A stretch of 38,304 nt of DNA from Oscillospiraceae bacterium (GCA_018385135.1 JAHAWY010000079.1:1-38304); one strand, 5' to 3'; positions 1 through 8,882 are shown, numbered from the stretch's first letter. Numbers and translations are program-made. Notes: generated by a model from the sequence alone, not told the origin.

Positions 1-641
1 AAAACGAGACTGTTGCCGGTGGCATAGCCTTTGAGCTGGGCGATGAGATCCTCAAGCCACAACTCGACGTGCACTGCATCGAGCTGCTGGGACATAAGCA
101 CAAGACTGCAAATAGCTTGCAGGCAAACGCGGAAAGCATAATCAAGATCTGTCTCCAGAGTGTGGGGCGCGGAGAGGTATTCGCTCTTGATTTTAGCGAT
201 GTCATCAGTCAAACGGGCGGCAGAGGGGGAGAGCACGGGCATTGTGTCATCGTGTATATCAAAAATCCTTAAACAGCTTTTGCGGAGATAAAAGTCCAGC
301 CTGTTTTCATAAAAGGCGTGATGCTTCAAGCCGCCTTCAAAATCCTTATTGTGCGCGCGGCAGAAATAGTCGCAGATAAAATGGCATAGTATTCCAAGCT
401 GCTTGGAGTATTCTGCACCGACTCTGCCGTGCTTCTCCAGCGGAAGCTCGCTAAGCTCGGCGGCAATCTCGCTTATCCTGCGCTCACAGGTTTTTGAAAA
501 ATGGGTGGGAAAGAGCAGGTTGGGGTCATAGTCCGGTGCGATGTTTCCGTATACAAAGGCAACGCGGTTAAGATTGATGCCGCGGCTTTGCATGGCTGCG
601 TAAAGAAAGTGTCCTATTGCGAAATGAGAGGTTGACTTCAT
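1..641 (-). CDS. Zinc-dependent phospholipase C family protein, 3' end cut by window edge
   Basis: Reading the minus strand from an ATG at 641-639 gives an open frame of 213 codons that runs off the left edge with no stop. Residues 5-10 (SHFAIG), GNIAPDYDP near residue 33 and LGILCHFICDYFCRAHN near residues 84-100 match the His/Asp-rich metal-site pattern of the zinc-dependent phospholipase C / S1-P1 nuclease-like family (known family pattern). AGGAG lies 7 nt before the ATG and supports this start. No signal peptide is visible, so a cytoplasmic location is likely, unlike secreted clostridial alpha-toxins. It is probably a house-keeping metalloprotein of unknown substrate rather than a toxin. 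The family call is fairly sure; the enzymatic activity is not. Confidence 0.75.
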   Translation of the reverse strand, partial: MKSTSHFAIGHFLYAAMQSRGINLNRVAFVYGNIAPDYDPNLLFPTHFSKTCERRISEIAAELSELPLEKHGRVGAEYSKQLGILCHFICDYFCRAHNKDFEGGLKHHAFYENRLDFYLRKSCLRIFDIHDDTMPVLSPSAARLTDDIAKIKSEYLSAPHTLETDLDYAFRVCLQAICSLVLMSQQLDAVHVELWLEDLIAQLKGYATGNSLV

Positions 642-1002
642 AGAGGCTCCTGTTGTTCATCTGAATGGCTTCGCAGAGCCGGATGAACCTACGGCGCTGC
701 GAAGATGATTTGCTACTTGATTTTAAATTAACAGGTAAAGGGAGTTATGTCAAGTAATAGCTCTAAGGCGATTTCGTGATAATGCACAAATCGGTCGCAA
801 ATATGTGTTAATATTGCGGGATGTTTCATATTTATATGCGTAAAGAAAGTGTTTTACTTAAATTACCAAAGGATTATGCTTTTTAGCCTAAAACAATCTG
901 AGGTTATTATCAACATTATTTGGAACTTTTTTCACAGAAGCGCGTCATACAAAAATATAAACAAACTGTGTATGAATAGTGAACATTTTGTTAGAGCAGT
1001 GC
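642..1002. other. Intergenic region with a two-way stem-loop leader for the minus gene
   Basis: This is a 440-bp gap between divergent genes. On the minus strand, a perfect -35 TTGACA (748-753) sits 17 bp from a weak -10 TAATTT (725-730) upstream of the phospholipase-like gene. The transcribed leader holds an inverted repeat CTTCGCAG/CTGCGAAG (669-676 with 697-704), extended inward by GCCG/CGGC. A second repeat GTTCATC/GATGAAC (655-661 with 682-688) overlaps the first and cannot form at the same time. From 760 to 1000 the DNA is AT-rich and I see no gene. A 16-bp direct repeat beginning TGCGTAAAG occurs at 597-612 and 837-852; this is probably chance. Confidence 0.4.
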
Positions 1003-1031
1003 TTGACAAGCACTATATAAAGTGTTATATT
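1003..1031 (+). promoter_or_regulatory. Strong sigma-A promoter of the transport operon
   Basis: TTGACA (1003-1008), a 17-bp spacer and TATATT (1026-1031) give a near-consensus vegetative promoter, about 50 bp before the start of the binding-protein gene. The spacer contains a near-palindrome, CACT-N6-AGTG (1011-1024), a possible repressor site located where binding would block RNA polymerase. The regulator is not in the window. Confidence 0.75.
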
Positions 1032-1082
1032 GGCAACCGTACTAATACCAATAATACACAACGAACATCTATGAGGTGAAGT

Positions 1083-3578
1083 ATGAGAAAAGTAAGAACA
1101 AAAAGAGCTGTTGCCGCTGTTTTGGCGCTTATGCTGATGATGGGCTTGATGTCCGGCTGCGGCAAGCAAACAAATGGGGACGACTCCGGCTCCGCTTCCT
1201 CAGGCTATGTATATGTACCCAGCTATACAAAGCTTGATGAGCAGGTGCAGGACATGAGCAACCTTTCCTGCGTTGGCGACACGATTTACTTCTCGTCGTA
1301 TATTCCCGTTCACTCCGACGGCACCCGCGTTACTGACGAGGAGCTTGACGAGATGAACGCCTACTATGAGAGCTTATACTCAGATGACTACGCGAGGGAC
1401 ACAGACTCCGATATCCCTGCTGAGGAGACTTTCGCGGAGGAATCCAAGGACTTTGATGTAAACTATGTTCACCGCCTTTTTTCCGTGAAAATGGACGGAA
1501 CGGGCTTCACCGAGCTTGTTGACTATGTTTCTCCCACTGCTCCCGAGGGTGACTATTCATATGCCAACCTAAACAAGATATGTGCGGACGGGCAAGGAAA
1601 TATCTGGGTGTCCGAAAGCATTAACCAGACGATCTTTGATCTTCCCGACGGCTTTGATATGAACACGCAGGACCCGTGGGAGTATTATGTTGAGGATAAG
1701 ACCGAAAACATCATCCGCAAGCTCTCTGCCACGGGCGCTGAAATAGGAAAGCTGGATCTCACTCCCTACATAGAAGCTCCCGATGGAGAGGATGCCATGT
1801 ATTACAGATTCTATGTCAGCGACATGGCGACCGACAGCGAGGGCAACCTTTACATAAGCGACGGCAACAGCTCCATTTTCGTTGCCAACAACAACTGCGA
1901 GTATCAGTTCAAGCTGAGCGTTGACGGCTGGGTCGATTCCTTTATTTCAACTAAGGGCGGCATTGTTGGCATTGCAACCAACAACGGAAACGGCGAAAGA
2001 GTTCTCAAGAGCATTGACGCAGCAAGCAAAAGCTGGGGCGCTGAGTATAAGATATCCGATTCTATTTGGAGAACAAGCTCCGGCGGCAATATGTACGATT
2101 TCTGTTACAGTGAAAGCTCCTCTCTCTGGGGCTATGATCTTGAAACCGAAACCTCCACAAAAATCCTCAACTGGCTCAACTGTGATATCGACGGCGACAA
2201 CATTGAGTACAGCACCCTTCTTGATGACGGCACCGTATTTGCCGTCACCAGAGACTGGAGAAGTGACGACGGTCCGAATTATGAAATCGTAACTCTTGTA
2301 AAGACTCCTGCCAACGAGGTAAAGCAAAAGACCACCATTACCATGGCAACCATGTATCTTGATTACAATGTAAAAAATGAGATACTAAAGTTCAATAAGA
2401 GTAACCCCGACTACCGCATCGAGGTTCAAGACTACTCCGAGTACAACACCGAGGAAGACTGGACTGCCGGCATTACCAAGTTCAACACCGAGATAATCTC
2501 CGGTCATGTCCCCGACATTATTGATGTTTCTCAGCTTCCCGGCGAGCAGTATGCCGCCAAGGGACTGCTTGAGGATCTCTATCCCTACATAGACAGCGAC
2601 CCCGACTTTGACAGAAGCGATTTCGTTCAAAGCATAATCAAGGCGGCTGAGACGGACGGAAAGCTTTATCAGCTCGCCAGCGGCTTCTCCGTTGTCTCCA
2701 TCATCGCCTCTCCCGATGTTGCGGGAACGGAAATGGGCTGGACAATGGAAGAAATGCAGGCTATACTTCAGGAGCATCCGGACGCCGATTTGCCCTTTGG
2801 TATGTATATGAGCCGCGGCAACATCCTTCAAAGCTTCCTCATGCTGAACATGGAAGAATACATGGATTGGAATACCGGCGAATGCAGCTTCAATTCCGAT
2901 GGCTTCAAGCGTCTGCTTGAGTTTGCAAAGACCTTCCCCAGTGATGAGGAGCTTGAAAGCTCTACAAATTACGAAGACTGGGTAGAGCCTGCGGTTCTCA
3001 TCGGCGAGGGCAGACAGCTTTTTCAATTTTTCTCTGCAAGCGATTTTGACAGCTTCCAGTATTACAAGGCGACCTTTGGCGGCAGAGTTACCTTTAAGGG
3101 TATGCCCAGCGCCGACAGAAACGGCAACATAGCTTACTTCAACGGCGGCATGGCAATGACCACAAGCTGCAAGAACAAGGACGGCGCATGGCAGTTCCTG
3201 CGCAGACTGATCTCTGATGAAATGCAGGAGGATCAGTGGTATTTCCCGATCATGCAAAAGCAGTTTGACGAAAAACTCGCCGAGGCAATGAAGCAGGAAT
3301 ACACCACTGATGCCGAAGGCAACAGAGTTCCCGTTTCCCACGGCAGCATGAGCTACGGCAACGGAGAGGTGATCGAATTCTATGCAATTACTCAGGAGGA
3401 GGCAGACCAATTCCTCGCTATGATCGACTCGGTCACCAAATGCGCTTCTCTTGATAATAGCCTTGCAGATATCATTACCGAGGAAGCGGAATACTTCTTT
3501 GCCGGCGAAAAGACCGTTGACCAGACAGCGGATATTATCCAGAGCCGCATGAGTATCTACATAAACGAACAGAGATAA
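1083..3578 (+). CDS. Lipoprotein: propeller-like N-terminal domain fused to family 1 extracellular solute-binding protein
   Basis: This 831-residue protein is about twice the usual length of a sugar-binding protein. A signal peptide ends in the lipobox MSGC with the lipidated cysteine at residue 26, so it is anchored outside the membrane. Residues about 60-410 contain spaced repeats such as DGQGNIWVSE and DSEGNLYISDG, typical of blades of SMP-30/NHL-type beta-propellers (inference from pattern). From about residue 413 (TTITMATMYLDYNVK) to the end it reads as an ABC importer binding protein of the MalE/UgpB type. TGAGGTGA precedes the ATG. The first gene of a five-gene operon, it is followed by a hairpin and two permeases. 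The ligand is unknown. The binding-protein call is strong; the propeller assignment needs structure prediction. Confidence 0.85.
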   Translation: MRKVRTKRAVAAVLALMLMMGLMSGCGKQTNGDDSGSASSGYVYVPSYTKLDEQVQDMSNLSCVGDTIYFSSYIPVHSDGTRVTDEELDEMNAYYESLYSDDYARDTDSDIPAEETFAEESKDFDVNYVHRLFSVKMDGTGFTELVDYVSPTAPEGDYSYANLNKICADGQGNIWVSESINQTIFDLPDGFDMNTQDPWEYYVEDKTENIIRKLSATGAEIGKLDLTPYIEAPDGEDAMYYRFYVSDMATDSEGNLYISDGNSSIFVANNNCEYQFKLSVDGWVDSFISTKGGIVGIATNNGNGERVLKSIDAASKSWGAEYKISDSIWRTSSGGNMYDFCYSESSSLWGYDLETETSTKILNWLNCDIDGDNIEYSTLLDDGTVFAVTRDWRSDDGPNYEIVTLVKTPANEVKQKTTITMATMYLDYNVKNEILKFNKSNPDYRIEVQDYSEYNTEEDWTAGITKFNTEIISGHVPDIIDVSQLPGEQYAAKGLLEDLYPYIDSDPDFDRSDFVQSIIKAAETDGKLYQLASGFSVVSIIASPDVAGTEMGWTMEEMQAILQEHPDADLPFGMYMSRGNILQSFLMLNMEEYMDWNTGECSFNSDGFKRLLEFAKTFPSDEELESSTNYEDWVEPAVLIGEGRQLFQFFSASDFDSFQYYKATFGGRVTFKGMPSADRNGNIAYFNGGMAMTTSCKNKDGAWQFLRRLISDEMQEDQWYFPIMQKQFDEKLAEAMKQEYTTDAEGNRVPVSHGSMSYGNGEVIEFYAITQEEADQFLAMIDSVTKCASLDNSLADIITEEAEYFFAGEKTVDQTADIIQSRMSIYINEQR

Positions 3579-3598
3579 GCCTGCCCCTGAGCAATAAC

Positions 3599-3627
3599 AA
3601 AAGGGCGCACATAATGTGCGCCCTTTT
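3599..3627 (+). terminator. Hairpin between binding protein and first permease (attenuator)
   Basis: AAAAGGGCGCAC (3599-3610) pairs perfectly with GTGCGCCCTTTT (3616-3627) around a 5-nt loop. The position just after the binding-protein stop fits partial termination or 3'-end protection, which raises binding-protein mRNA over permease mRNA. The T-run is inside the stem, so termination is probably incomplete. Confidence 0.7.
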
Positions 3628-3648
3628 CGGAAGAAAAGAGATGATTCG

Positions 3649-4581
3649 ATGATAAAACTGCGGCAACTGCCTAAAAAGCTGAAAAGAGAAAGCTTGAAGC
3701 AATGGTGGCTCTCTCTGAGCGAGCGAAAAAGGGAGCGTCTGCGTGACCTTGCCTTTCTCTCACCCAGCATTATCGGAGTTGGTATTTTCTTTATCCTGCC
3801 CTTTTTTGTCATCGTGTACTACTCTTTGATAAACAATCCCATTCAGCACGAATTTGTTTTTCTTGATAACTTCGTTGCACTGTTTAAAAACTCGGCGTTC
3901 AAAACCGCGGCGAAGAATACGGCAAGCTTTTCTGCGGTAGCGGTGCCGCTGGCTGTTGTGCTTTCTTTTCTCCTTGCGCAGATGCTTGAGGCAAGAATAC
4001 CGCTTAAAAGCCAGTTCAGAACCTTCTTTCTCAGCCCGATGATGGTACCGGTAGCCTCGGTCGTTCTTATCTGGCAGGTGCTTTTCAGCTATAACGGCAC
4101 GGTCAACGACTTTTTTTCCAACTTCGGAGTGGACAAGATTGACTGGTTGAAATCCCAATATGCTCAGGTCGTTGTCGTTATTTTATTCCTGTGGAAAAAT
4201 CTTGGATACTTTATGATTTTATTTATGGCGGCACTCAACAATATCCCCAGAGAGCTTATCGAGGTGGCGGATATCGAGGGCGCGACGCCGTGGTTCAAGT
4301 TTAAGCATATTACCTTGCGATACCTTTCTCCGACGATACTTTTCGTCACTATACTTTCGCTTATCAACTCGTTTAAGGTCTTTCGAGAGGTGTTCCTGCT
4401 CACGGGCGATTATCCTGTCGAAAGCTTGTATATGCTTCAGCATTTTATGAACAACACCTTTAAATCCCTCGATTATCAGAAGCTTTCCTCCGCAGCGGTT
4501 GTCATGGCGCTGGTCATGGTGGTTATCATTGCGCTGCTGTTCGTCTTTGAGGACAAGCTGGGAAAGGATGTGGAGGGATGA
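3649..4581 (+). CDS. Sugar-type ABC transporter permease (MalF/UgpA-like)
   Basis: This 310-residue inner-membrane permease has about six membrane spans. The EAA loop that contacts the ATPase is visible as IEVADIEGATPWFKFKHITL near residue 205. The frame is open back to a GTG at 3616, but that codon lies in the hairpin arm. I therefore prefer the ATG at 3649 (MIKLRQ), which has an AAGAGA-type purine stretch about 7 nt upstream; the site is weak, so the start is not certain. Its stop overlaps the next permease by 4 nt (ATGA), implying translational coupling. It would form the channel with that permease, with an ATPase encoded elsewhere. Confidence 0.88.
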   Translation: MIKLRQLPKKLKRESLKQWWLSLSERKRERLRDLAFLSPSIIGVGIFFILPFFVIVYYSLINNPIQHEFVFLDNFVALFKNSAFKTAAKNTASFSAVAVPLAVVLSFLLAQMLEARIPLKSQFRTFFLSPMMVPVASVVLIWQVLFSYNGTVNDFFSNFGVDKIDWLKSQYAQVVVVILFLWKNLGYFMILFMAALNNIPRELIEVADIEGATPWFKFKHITLRYLSPTILFVTILSLINSFKVFREVFLLTGDYPVESLYMLQHFMNNTFKSLDYQKLSSAAVVMALVMVVIIALLFVFEDKLGKDVEG

Positions 4582-5462
4582 ACAAAAAACGCTATTTCGG
4601 CAGAGGCGCGCTTACTCTTTTGGCTGCGTTTTTCGCCATCGCCTTTCTGCTGCCAACCGTACTTACAATAACAAACTCATTTATGTCACAGTCGGAAATA
4701 TCCGCAAACTACGGCGCTGTGTTCCAGAATGCGTCGTCTGATAGCAAGACCTTCATTTCCGAGCAGGTGAACCTAAAATTCATTCCCGACAAGGTCGTTT
4801 TCACGCAGTATGCCACCGCGCTGCTGAAAAGCCCCGACTATTTGCTGAAGTTCTGGAATTCGGTGCTGCTGGTAGTGCCTATCGTTCTGCTTCAGGTTGG
4901 GGTCGCGTCGCTCGCGGCATACAGCTTTACACGCTATAGGGGTAAATTTAAGTCGTTTTTGTTCTTTTTCTATGTTATCCTTATGCTGATGCCATATCAG
5001 GTAACGCTGGTGCCGAATTACCTCGTCTCCGATTGGCTGGGCATTTTAAATACCTCCTGGGCGATTATTTTTCCCGGGGCGTTCGCGCCGTTTTCGGTGT
5101 TCCTGCTGACAAAATTCATGCGAAGAATACCTGTTTCGCTGATTGAGGCGGCGAAGCTTGACGGAGCGAGCGAGTGGAACATTTTTACGAAAATATGTAT
5201 TCCCCAGTGCCGCAGCGCGCTTTATTCCATTGCAATTCTGGTCTTTATTGATTACTGGAATATGGTTGAGCAGCCGCTCATTCTGTTGCCCAACATGGAA
5301 AAGCAGCCGTTGTCCGTTTTCTTATCAACGATCAACACCGGCGAGGTTGGTATAGCCTTTGCCGTTGCAACGATTTATATGATACCGTCACTGCTGCTGT
5401 TCCTCCACGGTGAGGAGGCACTGGTTGAGGGAATTACACATTCTGGCTCGGTTAAGGGCTGA
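4578..5462 (+). CDS. Sugar-type ABC transporter permease (MalG/UgpE-like)
   Basis: This 294-residue permease has an N-terminal span, a long extracytoplasmic stretch (residues about 35-75) and further spans. The EAA loop reads IEAAKLDGASEWNIFTKICI near residue 194. It is the second half of the heterodimeric channel, and its start overlaps the previous stop by 4 nt with GGAGGG just upstream. The C-terminus is slightly unusual: the family normally ends in a short tail after the last span, while here HGEEALVEGITHSGSVKG follows it, as in carbohydrate permeases of the binding-protein-dependent type. Confidence in the family is high; the substrate is unknown. Confidence 0.88.
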   Translation: MNKKRYFGRGALTLLAAFFAIAFLLPTVLTITNSFMSQSEISANYGAVFQNASSDSKTFISEQVNLKFIPDKVVFTQYATALLKSPDYLLKFWNSVLLVVPIVLLQVGVASLAAYSFTRYRGKFKSFLFFFYVILMLMPYQVTLVPNYLVSDWLGILNTSWAIIFPGAFAPFSVFLLTKFMRRIPVSLIEAAKLDGASEWNIFTKICIPQCRSALYSIAILVFIDYWNMVEQPLILLPNMEKQPLSVFLSTINTGEVGIAFAVATIYMIPSLLLFLHGEEALVEGITHSGSVKG

Positions 5463-5514
5463 TTTAGCGGATTTATCTGCAATTTTCGGCATTTTTTGAA
5501 AGGATGGTCAGCTT

Positions 5515-7344
5515 ATGCAAGAGGTTAAAAAAAGAGGCTGGGTGAAAAACGCGGCGATAATATTTCTTTCGGTCATGCTTGTTCTGACCTTCTTTTCCAA
5601 TACCATTATGAACCGCTCGCTGCCGGAGGTCGCGGCAGAGCGAGTACAGTCAGGACAGCTTGACGTAAGAATTCGCGGAACAGGCGTTGTTTCGGCGAAT
5701 GAGAGCTATGAGGTCAAAAGCGAGCAGACACGCAAGGTTGATTCCGTGCCCGTAAAGGTCGGAGACACGGTTGAGGTCGGCGATACCCTGCTTTTCTTTG
5801 CGGATGCCGAGAGTGAGGATATCAAGCTGGCACAGCAGGAGCTTGATGAGCTGATGCTGCAATATAGGCTCAAGCTGGTGGATGCCAGCAACGGCGAATA
5901 TGAAAAGGAAAACAGAGCAATCGAAAACGCGCAGCGGGAGCTTGACGAGCATAAGGCTGACATGGAGAAAAACAATGTCACCGATGAAATGATTTCGCAG
6001 GCGGAGACAAGAGCGGACAATGCTGAGAAAGCAGTTAAAAACCAAGAGGATTTCATAGCCAAGCTTGAAGCGGCGTCAGGCGGAGCGACCGTCGCAGACC
6101 TTGAAAAAGCGCAGAAGGATTACGACACGGTCTACCTTATCTACGGCACATGGTACGAACGCCTTGTCGAGGAAACCAACGACTGGATGGAGCGCAATGA
6201 GGTCACGGAAAGGGACGAGCAGAACGCGCAGCGCGACGTCTACATGGAAGCGCTTGTTGAACGCTACAAGCTGCTAATCGCCCAGGCGGAGCTTGAGAGC
6301 GTATCCGTTAGAGAGCTGACGGTTGAGACGTTTTCCGCTGAGAGCGGAGAAAATGGTGAGGTCACGCTTTTCGCCAAAGCCATCCAGCCGCCGAGGGGCA
6401 TCAATGTCGATCACATGAAAAAAATGGTTGATGCTTACGCCGCTGTAAACCCCAAAAAGCTTGCCCTTGATGCTGCAAAGTCAGCTTCAGGACTAAGCGA
6501 GGCAAAGGATAAGCTGATCGATCTTGAACGCTATAAAAGCGACTGCGATGAAGCGGTAACGGAATTAAAAGAAAAACAGATCACCTATAAGACTCTGAAA
6601 AGCGGTCTTGCTGCAAAGCAGGATGCGCTTGAAGCGGCAATAAATGCCCTTGCCGATGCTCAGAAGGCAGACCAGAAGGAGGACATTCAGCTTCAAGCGG
6701 ATAGGGAAAAAATAAATGAAAAGAAAGCGGAGCTTTCCGCGCTGCAAGGCGGCGGCTCAGGCGCAAGTGTTACAAGCCCTGTCAACGGTATTGTCAAGTC
6801 TATTGAGATAACAGCGGGAAATACCGCATCTTCCAACAGCACTCTGATGACCATTGAGGTTCCCGACAGAGGCTATGGAATAAGCTTTTCCGTTACCACG
6901 GAGCAGAGCAAAAAGGTAAAGGTCGGCGATCAGGCGGAGGTGTCCGGCGGGTACTGGGGAAGACAAGTCACAGCTACTCTGGTCGGCATTAAAACAGATC
7001 CGCAAAACCCCGGAACAAACAAGCTTTTGCAGTTTAAGCTTGAAGGCGAGGTCGATAGCGGCTCACAGCTTAGCGTTTCAATAGGCGAACGCGGCGGCAA
7101 TTATGAGAGCATTGTTCCCAACAGTGCGCTGAGGACGGATAACAACGGCGATTTTGTGCTCGTGGTCGTCTCAAAGAGCAGCCCTCTCGGAAACCGCTAT
7201 GTTGCGCAGAGGGTCGATGTTAAGGTTCAAGCTAAAGATGACGTGCGCTGCGCGGTATCCGGCGGACTGTCATACAGCGACATGGTCATTACTACCTCAA
7301 ATAAACCGCTTGAGCCGGGTATGCTTGTAAGACTGCCCGACTAA
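5515..7344 (+). CDS. Membrane-fusion / periplasmic adaptor-like protein (HlyD/MacA-type)
   Basis: This 609-residue protein has one N-terminal membrane anchor (residues about 12-30). The first half of a lipoyl-like domain is at 50-95 (VKVGDTVEVGDTLLFFA). Two long charged coiled-coil arms follow (about 98-190 and 310-410). The second lipoyl half is at 415-445 (VTSPVNGIVKSIEI), and beta-barrel and membrane-proximal domains run to the end. In Gram-positives such adaptors usually accompany MacB-type ABC exporters. Here it follows two importer permeases and precedes a MacB-like membrane protein, with no ATPase. AAAGGATGG is upstream of the ATG. The coiled coil is long for the family. What it connects is unknown. 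Confidence 0.82.
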   Translation: MQEVKKRGWVKNAAIIFLSVMLVLTFFSNTIMNRSLPEVAAERVQSGQLDVRIRGTGVVSANESYEVKSEQTRKVDSVPVKVGDTVEVGDTLLFFADAESEDIKLAQQELDELMLQYRLKLVDASNGEYEKENRAIENAQRELDEHKADMEKNNVTDEMISQAETRADNAEKAVKNQEDFIAKLEAASGGATVADLEKAQKDYDTVYLIYGTWYERLVEETNDWMERNEVTERDEQNAQRDVYMEALVERYKLLIAQAELESVSVRELTVETFSAESGENGEVTLFAKAIQPPRGINVDHMKKMVDAYAAVNPKKLALDAAKSASGLSEAKDKLIDLERYKSDCDEAVTELKEKQITYKTLKSGLAAKQDALEAAINALADAQKADQKEDIQLQADREKINEKKAELSALQGGGSGASVTSPVNGIVKSIEITAGNTASSNSTLMTIEVPDRGYGISFSVTTEQSKKVKVGDQAEVSGGYWGRQVTATLVGIKTDPQNPGTNKLLQFKLEGEVDSGSQLSVSIGERGGNYESIVPNSALRTDNNGDFVLVVVSKSSPLGNRYVAQRVDVKVQAKDDVRCAVSGGLSYSDMVITTSNKPLEPGMLVRLPD

Positions 7345-7376
7345 GCGAAGCACTGTTATGAAAGGCGGGCGTTATA

Positions 7377-8726
7377 GTGACTAAAAAGCTTAAATACATC
7401 ACCGTTGCCGCTGTCAACGCTCTGCTTTTAACATTGATCGTTATTTGCCTGCTTCGCTGCCGGGCAATAAGCGGAACTCTGCTAAGTCAGCAGGCTGCTG
7501 AGTTTTGGACCGGGGAGAGTGAGCTGCGCTTTGCGCAGGTGTCCTGCTATTTCCCTGTTGGAAATGAAAAGACGCTTAGCGAGATCCGCTCCTTCCGTGA
7601 CAGTCTCCCCAAAAAGCTTGCTGACGCGGGTGTTGAAACGAGAAACGATGAGGACGGCTGGGTAGATGCGTATTCAACCATCTCCACTGTTACCGCCAAG
7701 GGTGAGCGCGGCTCGTCAGAGGCAACGGCGATAGGCGTTGGCGGGAGCTTTTTCCTCTTTCACCCCTATGAGCTGCTGAGCGGCAGCTATATCAGCGACG
7801 ATGACGTTATGGCTGACAGAGTCGTGATAGACCGCGAGCTTGCATGGAAGCTGTTCGGCGGAACACAGCTTGCCGGCATGACGATGGATATAAACGGCAA
7901 GCTATGCTACATCGCCGGAGTAATAGAGCGCGAAACCGATAAGTATTCATTGCGCTGCGCGCCTGAAACTCCTCTGATATTCATGTTCTCCTCACAGCTT
8001 GATGATGAGACGGAGAGTGCCAATATCTCCTCGTATGAGCTTGTTATGCTTGATCCCATCAGCGGCTTTGCTGAAAAGACGCTTAGCGAGGGACTGGCGG
8101 GAAGCAACGGCATTGTTGTAGAAAACAGCGACAGGTACTCCCTTGCAAGTATTTTCTCCATCTTTAAAAACTTCGGCGAGCGCTCCATATCCGACACGGC
8201 GATTGTCTACCCCTATTGGGAAAACGCGGCGCGTCTCACCGAGCTTTACATCGCGCGGCTGTATGTGATCATTGCGCTGCTGGCAATCTTTCCGCTGCTG
8301 TGCCTTGCCGTGATAATCGTAAAGCTTATAAAGCTTTTGAGCGTCAAACTCAAGGAGCTTTCCGCGCGGGGCAAATACTTGTGGCAGCACAGATATGACC
8401 TTCGTGAGGAAAGACGCGAGAAGAAGGCCGAAAGGCAAAGAGCCATCGACAGCGGAGAGACAGTGCCGAGAAAAGTGCGTTTGCGTTTTCCGAAAATAAA
8501 GCGAAAGACCTCAAATGCTTTAAAGGAAAAAACGCCAAAGCAAAAAAAGAATAAAGCTCGTAAAGTCTCTGCCAAAAAGCGCAATGCAAGGAAAAACGGC
8601 GTTGCAGCGCTGATGGAATTTGAACCAAGCGCAAAAAATGCGGATGAGAGCCAAGACGAAGCGGAACTTATCCCCGACATCGAAAGCATCGTTCGTGAGG
8701 TGCTTGAGAATAAACAGGAAAACTAA
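7377..8726 (+). CDS. MacB periplasmic-core-like membrane protein with basic cytoplasmic tail, FtsX half missing
   Basis: This 449-residue protein starts at GTG with AAAGGCGGG about 8 nt upstream. One membrane span lies at residues about 8-28. An extracytoplasmic domain of about 260 residues resembles the MacB/FtsX periplasmic core (for example VVIDRELAWKLFGG and the GKLCYIAGVIERE region). A second span is at about 294-320. A tail of about 130 residues is very rich in Lys and Arg and turns acidic at the end. True MacB/FtsX permeases have four spans and an ATPase partner; here spans 3-4 and the ATPase are absent. It is last in the operon and is followed by a terminator. Domain family by pattern only; the role is unknown, perhaps a scaffold for the adaptor protein. 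Confidence 0.65.
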   Translation: MTKKLKYITVAAVNALLLTLIVICLLRCRAISGTLLSQQAAEFWTGESELRFAQVSCYFPVGNEKTLSEIRSFRDSLPKKLADAGVETRNDEDGWVDAYSTISTVTAKGERGSSEATAIGVGGSFFLFHPYELLSGSYISDDDVMADRVVIDRELAWKLFGGTQLAGMTMDINGKLCYIAGVIERETDKYSLRCAPETPLIFMFSSQLDDETESANISSYELVMLDPISGFAEKTLSEGLAGSNGIVVENSDRYSLASIFSIFKNFGERSISDTAIVYPYWENAARLTELYIARLYVIIALLAIFPLLCLAVIIVKLIKLLSVKLKELSARGKYLWQHRYDLREERREKKAERQRAIDSGETVPRKVRLRFPKIKRKTSNALKEKTPKQKKNKARKVSAKKRNARKNGVAALMEFEPSAKNADESQDEAELIPDIESIVREVLENKQEN

Positions 8727-8732
8727 ACATCT

Positions 8733-8763
8733 AAAGAGCGCTCTCAGCAGGGGCGCTCTTTTT
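8733..8763 (+). terminator. Rho-independent terminator ending the transport operon
   Basis: AAAGAGCGC (8733-8741) pairs with GCGCTCTTT (8753-8761), followed by a run of T to 8763. It closes the operon and separates it from uvrC. Confidence 0.85.
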
Positions 8764-8882
8764 CAAAATTACGGTATTTAAGCATTATAGCTGCCGGACT
8801 ATTGCATTTTTTGCCGCATACGGTTAAAGTATATGTGTATACTCGGCGGCACACCGCTGAAAACGTTTGCGGAGGAAAAGTC

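Noticed and set aside
849..1079. 76-codon open frame before the first transport gene
   Set aside because: It lacks a ribosome site and contains the operon promoter and ribosome site within it; composition is that of AT-rich intergenic DNA.
2385..3812. 475-codon open frame on the minus strand opposite the binding-protein gene
   Set aside because: It lies antisense to a strongly supported lipoprotein gene, runs across the hairpin into the next gene, has no family resemblance and a composition typical of an antisense shadow.
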